Positions 11,401-22,719 of a DNA stretch of 64,000 nt are shown here, piece by piece. Source of the DNA: Sparassis latifolia. Lineage: Eukaryota > Basidiomycota > Agaricomycetes > Polyporales > Sparassidaceae. Location of the stretch: positions 1,302,001 to 1,366,000 of the forward strand of contig CM031561.1 in the NCBI GenBank assembly GCA_018466975.1, given 5' to 3'. Under the pieces are notes generated by a model. It saw nothing but the letters and a program-made list of their open reading frames with translations. It was not told the origin of the DNA and did not search any database. The position numbers and the translations under genes were made by a program. Within the stretch, counting starts at the first letter, position 1, and the number at the start of each line of letters is the position of its first letter.

Positions 11401-13964
11401 CCTCACTGCTTCGAGGGTTCTCCGAGACTGGCATGGGCGTGCCTAGTAAAGGAAATTGAGAGTGTGACGAGTGGGGATGGCTACGCCTGTCGTATCCTGG
11501 GCGCGTCTCGCGAAAGTCCGTCGCGGGCAAACGGCCATTGTGGCACCGAATCCGGCGAGCGCACATGGGCGGGAACGTCAAACGCAAATGGGACAAGCGT
11601 CACGTATTGCCACATCCCCGGACATCTCATATGCCACGCCCCGAGTCAGCGGTGGGAAGATGGAGAGCACCGCATACTAGTACTGCAGTGGGGACAGATA
11701 GTGGATTGCGAGTCAATCAGCCTTCATCCTCCGTGACTCCGCACCTCCACAGGACACCAGGAGATAGGCTATTTGGCAGTTGCGCCGTCCGTACAGCCTG
11801 GGTGGCTTGTATAGACTGGTCGCCAGGTGCTGTCAGAGGACAAGGGAAAGAGACTGGATCGATTCTCCCAGGTCCATATACGGGGTGAGCGCATGGCAAG
11901 CTACGTCAGTCCGATAACAAATGAGCATAGGGCGGATCGTCGAGACTAGTCTGAACGCGGACCCCAGTTCCAACCTGCCGATGCAGCGGCGCAGTGACTG
12001 AGAGGAGCGGCTGGACCGAGTCGACCGACCACCCCGCGCGCTCTGACCACGTTGACGAGTGTGCCGCGAGACATAGCTCCCCGTACAGGTGCAATAAATC
12101 GACAGTACTGCTTTCCTGTGAGCTGAACCGCTATGTTAAATTATAAGTGCATCCAAATCGTCAGCGATCCTCCACGTTGATCACACTTACATCTGAAACC
12201 GCGGGGTTCGTCGATCCGTATTGCATGAACCATGTCGACAAGCTGTACAGTATGCTGATGGATGTGTGTCGACCAGATAGGCTCGTAGAGTGCAGTCTGC
12301 AACGGAGCGCGGGTACACACGAATCTTCGGGGGATACCGACGGCGTCCCTTCACAACTGTAGATCGTTCGAGTGTCAGTCGAAAACCCGTCTGCTCACCT
12401 CGCCGATAAAGCGGGACTTGCTGCTCTTGGTGCAACTATAAATGGGCGTATGGCGTGAGTTGTACAATCGCGACATTCAGTAAAATTTCGTGTAGTGTCC
12501 GCACAGACCCACAGCACCGGCGGCGAAAGCAGAAAAAAACTCGAAAACGGATGAAGCTCAGAAGAGTCCAACCTGGGATTTAGCCCCGCAGAAGGAGGGC
12601 CCGCGGGCGTCGAAGTCCGGGAGCAGTACACGTGTCGCCCTCCCGACGCGCCCTCTGAATCCGACGACACACGCTCCAGGCCAGAAGGCTGCGGCTAGGC
12701 TCATGCATACAGCCTGTTCTTAGACGCAAACTAGCCTTCGCAGACGATTTACACACTCGTCGTCGCCGCAGCATCGGCCACCCGACGCGTTTCGGGCGTG
12801 GAACGATCCGTTCGCTGAAACGCTCTTCTGCTCTGCAGGAGTCCGCGCGCGACGCCGACAACACCTGGACGCCCGCCGGCGGTGCATGAGCCCGCTCCAA
12901 GGTTTTTCCCGCGAGGCGGGGGCCGCACTCTATTGCTGAGCACGAGGAGATAAGTCAGCCCACTTACCGCCTTACGCGCACAGGCTAAGCCAAACCGTCG
13001 ATCGCGTTTCCGCCCACCGTGCGTCGAATTCCAGGCGCCACACTCGCGGCCAACCGGGCACGTGTGGCCGCACGTCGCGAAGCGTGTCAGTGCGGCGCCG
13101 TGTCGCACTGGTTACACTGGCTGTCGTCGACAGCGGCGCGGACAGCGTGGAATGTACTCCACCTCCTCACCCGCACACGTCTCGTGACTGTCACAGTCGC
13201 ACTGCCATGAACAAGGACCCCTTGGTCACCAGGCGGTGCACTATGCGGTCCTGGCAGCGGGATTCCTAGGACGGACGAGGCTGCACATGCTAGCAGGCGC
13301 GAGATGTTTTGCACCGCGTGGGTTTCGGCGTGATTGGTCGTTATCTGACAATATATTGTCTCCAATCCTGACCGACTTTGCACGTCGGTCTGAAGATAAT
13401 CCATGTCTTCTCACCATTTTCAGACGCAGCACACACAAGGCGTATACATGGCTTAATTCGTGTTATTGAATTGCATGGATACTTCCTATAGACTACGATT
13501 ACAGGGATATGCTGTGAGTTCATTGTAGACACAGATAGACAAGCGGGGCAATAGATAGATGGAGCACGCGCCACCGCAACAGCAAGACACAGACGGAGTA
13601 AGTATAAAAAAACGGACGGCAGCCAATAAGTAACAAAAAATATAATCCCAAGAACGAGAACAGCGAAACCAGAGCGATGCAGTTAGGTACGTGGAGTGAA
13701 GTGGGAAGGCAAACGGGGTGAGCGAAGCGATGCAGTGGCAAGTGATACAATGGCGCCGGTGCGTCGGCGGGCGGGGCGGAGAAGTACAACGGGCGCATTT
13801 TGGCTTCGGGTGGCTGTCCAGCATGGTATACGCGCGCGCGGTGGTATGTGTGTTTTTCGGAATTATACAACGCAGCGGTGTAAGGCCAACGCCTATCCGA
13901 CGAAAAACGGCGCGAAAGATACAACGGATGAGGCGGGAGGGCTCTATGAGGGGGGTATAACCGT
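8499..13964. other. 5.5-kb gene-poor stretch
   Basis: Scanned on both strands. Open frames up to about 170 codons occur but overlap one another in opposing frames and lack family motifs. The part from about 10.6 to 13.2 kb is GC-rich, which lengthens random frames. Roughly 13485-13964 is likely the 3' untranslated region of the GATA gene. Two TTAGGG hexamers lie at 8615-8620 and 8638-8643. No tRNA, rRNA or terminal-repeat element could be supported. Confidence 0.5.
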
Positions 13965-15614
13965 CTACGCAATCACGGCCTTGCGCGGCTTCATGGATTT
14001 GGCAGGTGCCAGGTCCGCGAGAGGGACGCTCTGCCAGCCCGTGACTTCCGGGATCGAGCTCCGCTGCAGGTCAAACGGAGGCGGCAAAGATCCGCGGCGC
14101 GCGTAGAAATCCGACTGCACCTGCGACTGAATGTAGGGCATGGGCGCGGTGGCTGACTTGCGGGGGGAGGACAGAGGGTGCAGCGGCTGATGCGACTGAA
14201 GAGATGCGATATCAGAGAGCGGTGCGTTCGGCAGCCGGATTCCACCATCACGCGGAAGCGGAGGCGATTGCGAGTTGCAGTCGCGCGACATGGAGAATCC
14301 CGATGGCACCGGCGAGCCCATCGACGAAGGAGGCGCGGAGCCAGACGAGTACACGGAGACTGCGGGAAACGTCAATAACGTGTCCGGGTACGAAGTGGCT
14401 GAGGACTGACCATTGTCGTCCCAGTCACTCGACGTACCGCCAGACACTGACGAAGAAAGCGATGATACAGACGACCGCCGGGGAATCATGCCCTCCATCT
14501 CGCCTTCGCGGGGCTCCTTCTTCACCATGTGGGTCATTTTACCCTGTTTTGGGCTGCCTGCTACTTTTGGCGGCTTCCTCGACTTGTGCCCTGCCCGGAG
14601 CTCGTCGAAGCGCAACGGCCGCGGTCGCAAGTGAGTGCGCTCGTAGAGACCGCACTTGTTGCAGACGATCTTGCCCGGGTTGAGCGTCGACCGGCGCCAA
14701 CTGGGGGGCTCTGTCGTGTGGCAGTTAAAACACCGCCTGCGGAGATACTGCGTCTCCTTCGAAGCCGCATCATCTGTGTGCTGCACAAGAAGGCCTGCGT
14801 GCGGTGATAAGCAAGGAAGAGGAAGCATGCCCGCTGACGTTGGCCGGCAGTAAGCGGTCTGGGAAGGGACGATAACGGGCGCAGCCTCCTCAGTTTTAAT
14901 GCCGTCTAGATGGTAATCGTGGAAGTGGGGATGGGGAGAGTTCGTCATGGAGACTGTATGGGCAAAGGGCTCGTCAAGTTGGTGCGCGTGGAGAGATTCC
15001 GACATGCCAAGGTTCGGAGACCCGTGGATAGAGAGCGGCTCGCTGTAGACGGTGCCAGGACGCGAGCCGTAAGGGCTACTAGTAATAGAATCGTGATCGC
15101 TGCCGCCGAACGGAGGAGAGGGCGTGTAGAAGGACTCGCCACGGTCCTGTCGGACGTATGGGAAGGTCGCGCGGCGGGTCATGGCAACGTCGTGGGCGTG
15201 GCGCATGGAAGACATTGGATGAGCCTGCGTAAGATGATACCAGTTGGTCCCATGCAAAGTGGGATCAGAGGACTGGTGGTGGTACACATCGTTCTGGAGG
15301 GAATCGTCCGGAATGCCGGGTTCATAGAGCTCCTCGAGCAACGAACCTCGCGAGCCGGGTGCAGCGTACGAACCCGGGTAAGGAGAGGACCACATATGCG
15401 CGGCCTCGAGAGTGTGGGTCTCGGGAGCGATGCCGTGCTCGTCGCTGTGGTCGAAGATATTGCGGTGTATATGGACATCTAGAGGATGCTTGTAGTTGGG
15501 TGGGGAGGGGAAGGACTGCATGTCGTCGGACGCGATGGAAGTGCGAGGAGAGGGAGTGCGGGGAGCGGAGGAGTCGGAGTAGGAGGTGTAGCTGTCGAAC
15601 GCCAGGGAGTCCAT
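13965..15614 (-). CDS. GATA-type zinc finger transcription factor
   Basis: Single open frame of 549 aa from ATG 15614 to the stop at 13965, with no intron needed. One GATA finger: CFNC at residues 295-298, then WRRSTLNPGKIV and CNKCGLYERTH, with the second Cys pair at 318 and 321. Residues C-terminal to the finger are basic, including GHKSRKPPK. The spacing is C-x2-C-x19-C-x2-C, longer than the usual 17-18. The rest is low-complexity Ser/Pro/His sequence, typical of fungal regulators. It should bind GATA-core sites in the nucleus. The target pathway (nitrogen, iron, light or development) cannot be told from the sequence. The 5' leader reaches towards the ING gene, about 800 bp upstream on the same strand. 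Confidence 0.92.
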   Translation of the reverse strand: MDSLAFDSYTSYSDSSAPRTPSPRTSIASDDMQSFPSPPNYKHPLDVHIHRNIFDHSDEHGIAPETHTLEAAHMWSSPYPGSYAAPGSRGSLLEELYEPGIPDDSLQNDVYHHQSSDPTLHGTNWYHLTQAHPMSSMRHAHDVAMTRRATFPYVRQDRGESFYTPSPPFGGSDHDSITSSPYGSRPGTVYSEPLSIHGSPNLGMSESLHAHQLDEPFAHTVSMTNSPHPHFHDYHLDGIKTEEAAPVIVPSQTAYCRPTSAGMLPLPCLSPHAGLLVQHTDDAASKETQYLRRRCFNCHTTEPPSWRRSTLNPGKIVCNKCGLYERTHLRPRPLRFDELRAGHKSRKPPKVAGSPKQGKMTHMVKKEPREGEMEGMIPRRSSVSSLSSSVSGGTSSDWDDNGQSSATSYPDTLLTFPAVSVYSSGSAPPSSMGSPVPSGFSMSRDCNSQSPPLPRDGGIRLPNAPLSDIASLQSHQPLHPLSSPRKSATAPMPYIQSQVQSDFYARRGSLPPPFDLQRSSIPEVTGWQSVPLADLAPAKSMKPRKAVIA

Positions 15615-16410
15615 GGAGATTGAGCAGAGAGAGGGCGGCAGGTGACCGGGACAGGCTCAGTGGCGAGTTCTTTTCAGGACGCGTTTTGAGTGTGCCACAT
15701 CCAAGGGTGCTTCCGGGGTCCATGGAAACCTGTGCTGCCTCCGTATATGGCCTAGTCCCGAAGCTGCCCACTCGACCCGACGATCTGGTCCGGCGCCTCT
15801 CGGACATTTTCTTCCGACGCATGACGAGGCACGTCCAAAAAACAGACTTTCTGCAGAAAACATATCCCCCGGCCAACACTCCATGCCGCATCAGGCAACT
15901 GCTCTCCCAAATATGACAACTCTCCCAGACCCCCATCGCTGCGTCCGCCGCGTCCCCGAAGGTCTCCAGGACCCGCCGCCGTCGGGAGACTGTCCGCCCG
16001 CCGTCCCCCGCTCCCACGCTTGTCGCTCCCGTGAACCGTGTTCCCGTTTCTCTCTATCGCCCTGCCTTCCTTTCTGGGCACGTCTGCACACGTTTTTCTC
16101 ACAGCGAACCGAGCCCTCCCCTCATCTCGCGAGATCTCCAAATCCATTCACCATGCTCCAGCCCAGTCGAAGAGCTCTCGGTTACTGCCGCCTCCGGCGT
16201 TCTCTTACTCCATAGCGACACTCTCTCACATTCTGCTCTCTGCGCGCCCGTCCGTCATCTGCTCTCTCAATCCCGCACTGCTCCGCACACTCTGTCCTGC
16301 CACCCCCAATCAAGCTCCTCGCTGCCACTTTCAACTCCATCCTTCTCCGCTTCTCGCCGGTCGCCCTAGCGCGCGCTCTCCTGCGTTTCGAACCTTCCTG
16401 CGCCGCCGTT
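15615..16410. other. Upstream and leader region of the GATA gene
   Basis: About 800 bp between the GATA start and the ING stop, both on the minus strand. On the plus strand it reads as C/T-rich sequence with a 171-codon open frame (16038-16553) that runs into ING coding sequence, so I treat the frame as chance. The compositional bias would fit a long purine-rich leader on the GATA transcript. No distinct element was recognised. Confidence 0.45.
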
Positions 16411-18086
16411 TCATTTCTTACGCCCTTTCCGGCCTCCTCCCGCCGCCACCTGAAGCCCCTTCTTCGCCAGACAGTCCTCGCAATACCAATTCTCCGGCAG
16501 CGGCGGTCTCAGGTTCACACACGACAGGTGGAACTGCGGATGTGGCGGCGTAGTCAATACGTATACTCTAAAAATGTGGCGAGGCGGAGCTTACCCATTG
16601 GTATCGACATTGCGGATTGTCGCACCCAATCATCTACATAGAATGTAGACGAGTAACCGCAAAGAATAGAGTCAGCAATCCACAACAGCCGGCGCGAACT
16701 AACCTGCAAGCGCTCCGAAATACGTACCTCGCCGTAAGAGAGCTTCTGGCAGAAACAGTAGAGCTCCTTGTCTTCCCCCTCGCCGCCCTCCTCCATTGCT
16801 TCGTCGACGTCCTCTTCGCCCTCAGCGTCTTCGTCCGCCCCCGGCCCCACGGACGCAGTCACCCGCCGCACTCGCGCAGGCGAGTGGCGCGTATGCACCT
16901 GCTGCGATAACCTAGACCGCTGGCCCCCGACGTGGGCGCCAGCTGGCATAGGCGCCGGACTCGGAAGCTTAATGCTGCCCGCCGAAGCCGTAGCGGTCAC
17001 ACGGCGTCCTGAGGTAGGTACCAATCGGCCAAAGTAAGGGAAATGCCCGAGCGGAATGCCGTAACAGGGTTCAATTCAGTGCCAGAATATTATCCCAGTC
17101 AGCAACCACAAATGTCATGCCCCCATAGTAAACACGCACTCTTCAGCGGTGGTTGGACAGAGGACACCGCCGCAACTACTGGCGCCTCCGGGATGGCGAT
17201 GGCATTGCGCAGACTCTCTGTCATCTGCTGCGCCGCATTTCGCGCTGCTAGCCCTGTGTATGCGACCTGCACGGAAGGATCCAACTCGCCCTGCAATATA
17301 AGCACCCTGTTCAGATCATACTCCAGCCTTGTGCGCGCGCGCTCGATAACCTTCACCAGCCTCTGCGCGAGCTTCTCCTTCTCCTCCGCGAGCTGGTCAA
17401 TTTCCGCATAGGACGCCTCTATCGCAGGTGGGATAGCGGAGTCCTTCGGAGGAAGTGACTGGGCCGGACTCATTGTGGCGGAGCGGAGCGAGTGCCGGAT
17501 ATATTTGGCCGTTTCTTTCTGGATCTCCTGCTGCAGCTCTGAGTTTCATATCCAAAGATGGATTAAAGGTGCGGAATTCGATGCGAGAAGCCACGGTGAA
17601 GAAGGACGGGTCATTGCCGGAGATAGAAGCAGGCATTACCGAACCGGCCAGAAGGACACGTCGATATCGAAGGGTAAGGGCATGTCAGCGATTCAGCACA
17701 CCCCTCAGAACCATCGAGCAATAACGCACCGTTCGTCCGAGCATCACGGTGCTGTATCTCATGGAGAATATGCTGGGTCTCCTGCGGCAAATTCTCTAGA
17801 CCTGCAGGGCAAGTTAGTACCGGCGAACCCGTCTGTAAGTATCACCTGAGGCCGGACGGATTACGCCGAGCCAGAGCGGAAGCCCGGTGGCGAAAGGCAC
17901 TGACGAGAAAGCGACCACAGACGAGCTGGCCAAACTCTGGCTCATGATGATGATGCTCGCCATACGTGCAAAGGCATCAAACGTACAGCGAACATCACCA
18001 CAAACAGACACTGAAACAGCAGAACACTTACTGGCGATGTATTCTGCGGCAACGGACGCAGCCTCTTCAAGATTGGTCGTGCTCAT
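16411..18086 (-). CDS. ING-family PHD finger protein (histone acetyl/deacetylase complex subunit)
   Basis: Six exons: complement(16411..16533, 16595..16633, 16728..17008, 17140..17538, 17730..17801, 18032..18086), 322 aa. The N-terminus AASVAAEYIASLENLPQE is the ING dimerisation helix start. It is followed by QHILHEIQHRDARTN, AKYIRHSL and a long coiled-coil region. An acidic linker precedes the C-terminal PHD finger: CFCQKLSYGEMIGCDNPQC, then WFHLSC and WYCEDC, giving a complete Cys4-His-Cys3 set. The basic tail is GGGRKGRKK. ING PHD fingers of this type read H3K4me3 and recruit HAT (NuA4-like) or HDAC complexes; that role is established for the family and inferred here. Which paralogue it is (Yng1, Yng2 or Pho23 type) is not resolved. 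Exon phases close exactly, which supports the model. Confidence 0.92.
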
Positions 18087-21000
18087 CTAGACGCACAAAG
18101 CTTTCAAATATATCTTTCTGACAGTCTGCGGAACGGTGCTTTGGGCCCGGTGTGTTTCGGAATGAGAGTGTGAAAGAGAGATAGTGAAGCTCACATAAGC
18201 GAGCCGCGGCCCGTGACTCATTTGGGACGGAGCTTGAATGTGCATTTTAAGAATTGTCAATTACCTCTTTCGGAGGTTTAATCTGATTCCGCGCGTTCAC
18301 TGCCGCGGCATCTAAAAGTCTCCTGGCGGAAGCAAATCCCTCGCTAACGCGTCTCTTCATAAATAAGTACTTCCTGGTGACTAGCAAGGCCGTCTGCAAG
18401 GTGTGCCAACTACTGTAGTTCGGAGAAAGATCGCTCAGACTGCCCTTGCAGCGGCAACTCGTGGTAAGCAATTTCCTGGTCTGCGCGGTATCTTACTTGA
18501 TTGTCATAGCTGTGTCTGCGCTCGCTGTGTGGATAAATTTTCACTTCGCACACTGGAATCAACCGTACTGATTTGGGACAGCTACGAACCATCACCTACG
18601 GGTTGGTGCAATCTGACGGGACGGTGACGCGACGCGTCTACACGTATCACGTGCGACCGCGTATAGCATCTTCAAGGAGGAGATCAAACGTCCTCCTGCG
18701 TCTATGATTACTTAACGTGCATACTCAAAATACACATTTTGATAATAACTCCCAATCACAGACTCTCGAAAACTTTCTAATTGCCATGATCTCGCGTAGC
18801 AAGACTGCGGCTATGCATTGTGGTCCTACAGATGCAGCATCGTGGCACAAGTCCATCAGTATTGTACAGCGCTGCCTAAACATTACACTGCCTTGTCCTG
18901 CACCCCGCCAAGAGCAGCAGTAGTCAACCGCCACCACAACGACGACGACGACCACTTCTCACCACCATTAGTGGAGAGATCTCTAGATCCCCGGGCCGTT
19001 TGCTGCCGGCGACTTCGCGTAAACTTCCACCTCGGGGACGATGTCGCGATGCTCGGTCGGTGGTCGTAAGCCCTCGAGGCGTAAGCCTCACTACTGCGCC
19101 TCCTTCGTGGATTTCGGTCTCGAATTCTCAAGACACAAATGCGCCCACATGCTTCCTCGCTTCTGCCGTGGACGCGGCTGTCGGGACGTTCGTGACCTGC
19201 CTACGTTTGCCCTACCGAGTATCGGGCCCGGGCTGCGCTGCGTAGTCCACGCCGTATGGAACCCGGCACATGAAAGTCTTGTCGGTCGGCTCAATTCAAG
19301 AACTTGGTCATAATCTGTGCGCGCGTAGTACCGTTGCCCAGCAGGGTCAGGTTGGATTTGCTTATCAAATCGCACCTCGCTCTTCGCCGGGGTCTTTCTG
19401 GCGCTCGGCTTCGAGGATCTGTGACGCGGCACCACGAGTAGTACTGTAAGTGACCTAGCTCAAGCTTTTGCTCCCGGAAGTATTTCCCGCGGCCATTAGC
19501 TTCACCAGCCCAGTAGAGGCTATGCTTCGAGCCTTCAGTAGGTGTCCTTGAATATATTTTGTTCTTGAATGGTGCATGCTGTGTCGTGGTATGCACAGTC
19601 CATAGAGGATGTCACCACTTACCCAGGGGTCCCAGATTGCTCAGTGGTCATCTGGGATATTCAAGAGACAGCAGGGTGTCGACTGGGTTGCTGGGTCTAG
19701 TGCATGACTCAGATGGGGGGTGGCACCACACTACAGATCCTGGAAGCTTGTTCTCCATGAACTGGGACCTACAGCTTTCTGGCAAATAGATATGAGTTAA
19801 ACACATCAGTTGAGCCTGGATAAGCTTGTGAAAATGCACTCCAAGGACACTGGGATTGCTCTAGTCAACTGTAGCAAGTAGGCTTTGCTTTTACATCCAT
19901 CAGCATTGGACGTGGCATAGTCTACCCTCAGAAGGGTGCATCAGAAGACACTGCTGAAGCAAACTGTAATAGATTTTCCATAGTAGCATAACACTTGAGA
20001 TCCATACATGAATGATATGTCTCTGCATTGTGAGCAGAAACTCCAATATCAGCAACACCAGTACTTTTGTCACCGAGCTAATGAGTGCTGCCCTGCATAC
20101 TTAACGCGAGACTCAAGGGGCGGCTGCTGCCGGACAATATTAAACACACTCGGTCACACGGAAATGTCACGCAGTGCCGCAACCGCCTGAGACCCCGAGG
20201 GCATTTCCTTTTTCTAACCTGACCCTGCTGGGCAACGGTAGCGTAGTTATCGGGGCTCATGTGCCTGGGCGACCTGGCGCATACAGGGTCACTCCCTCGC
20301 TGTGGTGCTCTTTGTGGACATTCCCCGTAGTATGGGTATCTAACCGAGCTGGCCAATTGGGTCTTGGCGTGCTATTTATTGTGTACATGTCCCAATATCG
20401 GCCGCTCTTCTGGAGGCAACGTAACGTTCCCCTCATTTTTTCAGACTGTACTTAGCAAAGGGACACACTCTGCAAGTGGACGACAAGGACAGGGAGCATA
20501 CACCCTGTAGCCTACATGCATATAGCCATATGGGTGCGTGTTGTCACCCACGACTGTCGAGCTTGTAAACACGCTGACTGAAGGTCACTGGCCGAATTCA
20601 TTTACTGCCCACGCCACGGCGACTTGCAGAAGGGCATGCTTCGCGGTCTGCCAAACAAGCCGAAGGTTACGCTTGCTGCGATAAGTACGGTACCTACTGG
20701 GAGGTTCTGGTGCCTTCGCGGCGGACCTGCGCGACCCAAGAGCTTCCGTGTCTTCTGGGTCGTTCGCTTCTGCTTACGTTCAGGTCCCCTTCCCGGTAAC
20801 GACCTGAAACACAAAGCAACGGCGCTCCTGCCACCGCTGGCTCGCGTGAACCCCAGAAAAAATGCATTTTTAGACAGTCTCGCCTTGTCAAATTTTCAGC
20901 GGAGACATTGTGGCGTCTGAGTCTGTGCGGCTGCACTTCGATTCATTTCGTGTCGTCCATGGCACAACGATACTACGCAGGCCTCAGCACGAGTGAGAAT

Positions 21001-22719
21001 GAATTAAGTAGTGCAATAATAGGTGGAGCTCCGCGAGCCCCACTGACTTCGCTGTGCTTATCGGTTCCACGAAATTCCGACGCACACGCGCGGAAGCCCC
21101 TGCCAGCTTTGTAACTTCGAGCTTAGCGGTCGCAGAGGCGAGCAACATTGAACAGTGATTAAAGTGGTCCATGATCATGGGAAGCTTCGATGCAAAAGAG
21201 GCCTAGGATAAGGTCCTGAGGACATTCGTTATGATGGCATCGTCACAGACAACCATATCAGGTAGGCGCGTCCACGTAGCCGACGAAGGTTGTGAGCCTC
21301 AATTCACCACTCGGAGCTCCAGAGGTTGTCGAACAAAGTGTACTGGACGAGACGCCGATGTATTGCTCCGCACGGGTCAGGCACGGGTTGTAGAGGAAAG
21401 TCAGACTAGCGCTTTGCATGAATAAGATGGTCTGGGGCAAAACCAGTGCGCACCTTCTGCGGCTTCTCAGTGTTGAGATGATGCCTCAACAAAAAATTCC
21501 CCGTAATGAGGTTAAGACGGCCCACAGACGTGCACGCCAAACCATTGTGTACAACTTGCATCATGTCTATTTCTGCGTCGCGGAAATAAGTGGGACAAGC
21601 ACAGGCACGGAACATAACATGGGAAGACACAATATGAATGGACGACCCGATGACCACGTAGTGTTCTCAGTCAGCCCCAAAGATGTAGAGGACACTGCTC
21701 TAGGTGTGAAATACTTGTTCTGAATCTGCTTGAAATCATCTGGGCCAAAAATCTCTAGGTCAAACACTGATCGCGACATACACGAGCAGTGAGTGGGAAC
21801 CGGTCAAATCCTTCCACTGCAGTGCTAAATCCAACCGAGGACAACCCGCTAGGACGTCGTTCAGTGGGGGGTAACATCCGAGCCCGACTTGGAGACAGTC
21901 ACGCACGCCATCTAGAGGACAGCTGGAGACGCAATAATAAAGGGATACCCGATAAAGCATGGAAACAGCCGCAGGCTGTGCAAGTGGGGCCACTACATTC
22001 ACACAGCAGGCGGACAAGATGAATCATGTAGTTGCGATCTGAACACAGATAAATTAGAGCGAAAGGAGAGAGAAATGGTGAGCTCGTGAAGACACTATGG
22101 CCCAACTACCTGAAACGAGGGTTTGGAAACGACACGTCAGCATCGCAAGTGCAAGTAAGAAAATTTTGCACAGCTGTGCAGGCCCCCTCACCGAATCAAA
22201 TGATAGGCATCGTAGGCACCTATAGCAGTAGTATCATTCCTCGGACACGGATCAGTGGATACAAGAATTGCTCTTCTCCCGCCGAGCCGCACATTGGGTA
22301 ACGTTGGTCAATGCACCGCAGCAGCCGCTGCAGCACTTCAGGCACTGACGCAGACTCACAGAGACGCGGCAGATAAGTTTGATGACGGTTGAGCCTAAAT
22401 AGGACAGCCTTCAACAGCTTGAGGGTAACCGTGCACGAAAGCAAGCGAGGGATGTGGACTGCTGAAACATGTTCTGAACAAGGTTTGAAAATTTGAAGCT
22501 GCAGCATCGAAGCTTGAAGCACTGGGCAGTAGCTTTCTTATCCGGTTGTAGCAAAGTTACAACTTCGATTACTAGTGGGGTTGGGCCTGGACTTCCGATT
22601 GGTGGGGCCCCCTGCGCCACCTGGCCCGGAGTGCGTTCGCCGTGTCGTGAGCGTCGTCGTCCACGTCGAGTGCACTTGTCGGGGCACTGTGTCTCCTTAT
22701 CCCTATCAGACTCGCTGGA
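18087..22719. other. 4.6-kb gene-poor stretch with repeat debris
   Basis: No continuous coding structure was found. It contains a 25-bp exact inverted pair (listed separately). A T/G-richer block at about 19540-20060 differs in texture from its flanks and may be old transposon sequence, but no protein motif or terminal repeat supports that. The last 600 bp are probably the promoter and leader of the TRP-like gene. Confidence 0.5.
19329..20240. repeat. 25-bp exact inverted repeat pair (19329-19353 and 20216-20240)
   Basis: The plus strand at 20216-20240 (starting AACCTGACCCTGCTGGGC) is the exact reverse complement of 19329-19353. Translated in the matching frame, both arms give SNLTLLGNG in otherwise unrelated open frames. 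The arms are about 860 bp apart. Similarity fades quickly outside the 25 bp. The pair could be terminal debris of a mobile element or two copies of a coding motif. Confidence 0.7.

Noticed and set aside
12580..13108. Arg/Gly-rich minus-strand frames
   Set aside because: Explained by high GC content; no motif or splice structure.
14204..15482. Long plus-strand frames (14204-14683 and 14910-15482)
   Set aside because: They are antisense shadows of the GC-rich GATA coding sequence, Arg/Val-rich and featureless.
16038..16553. 171-codon plus-strand open frame
   Set aside because: It is low-complexity Ser/Pro/Leu sequence from a C/T-rich strip and overlaps the last ING exons on the other strand; no family features.
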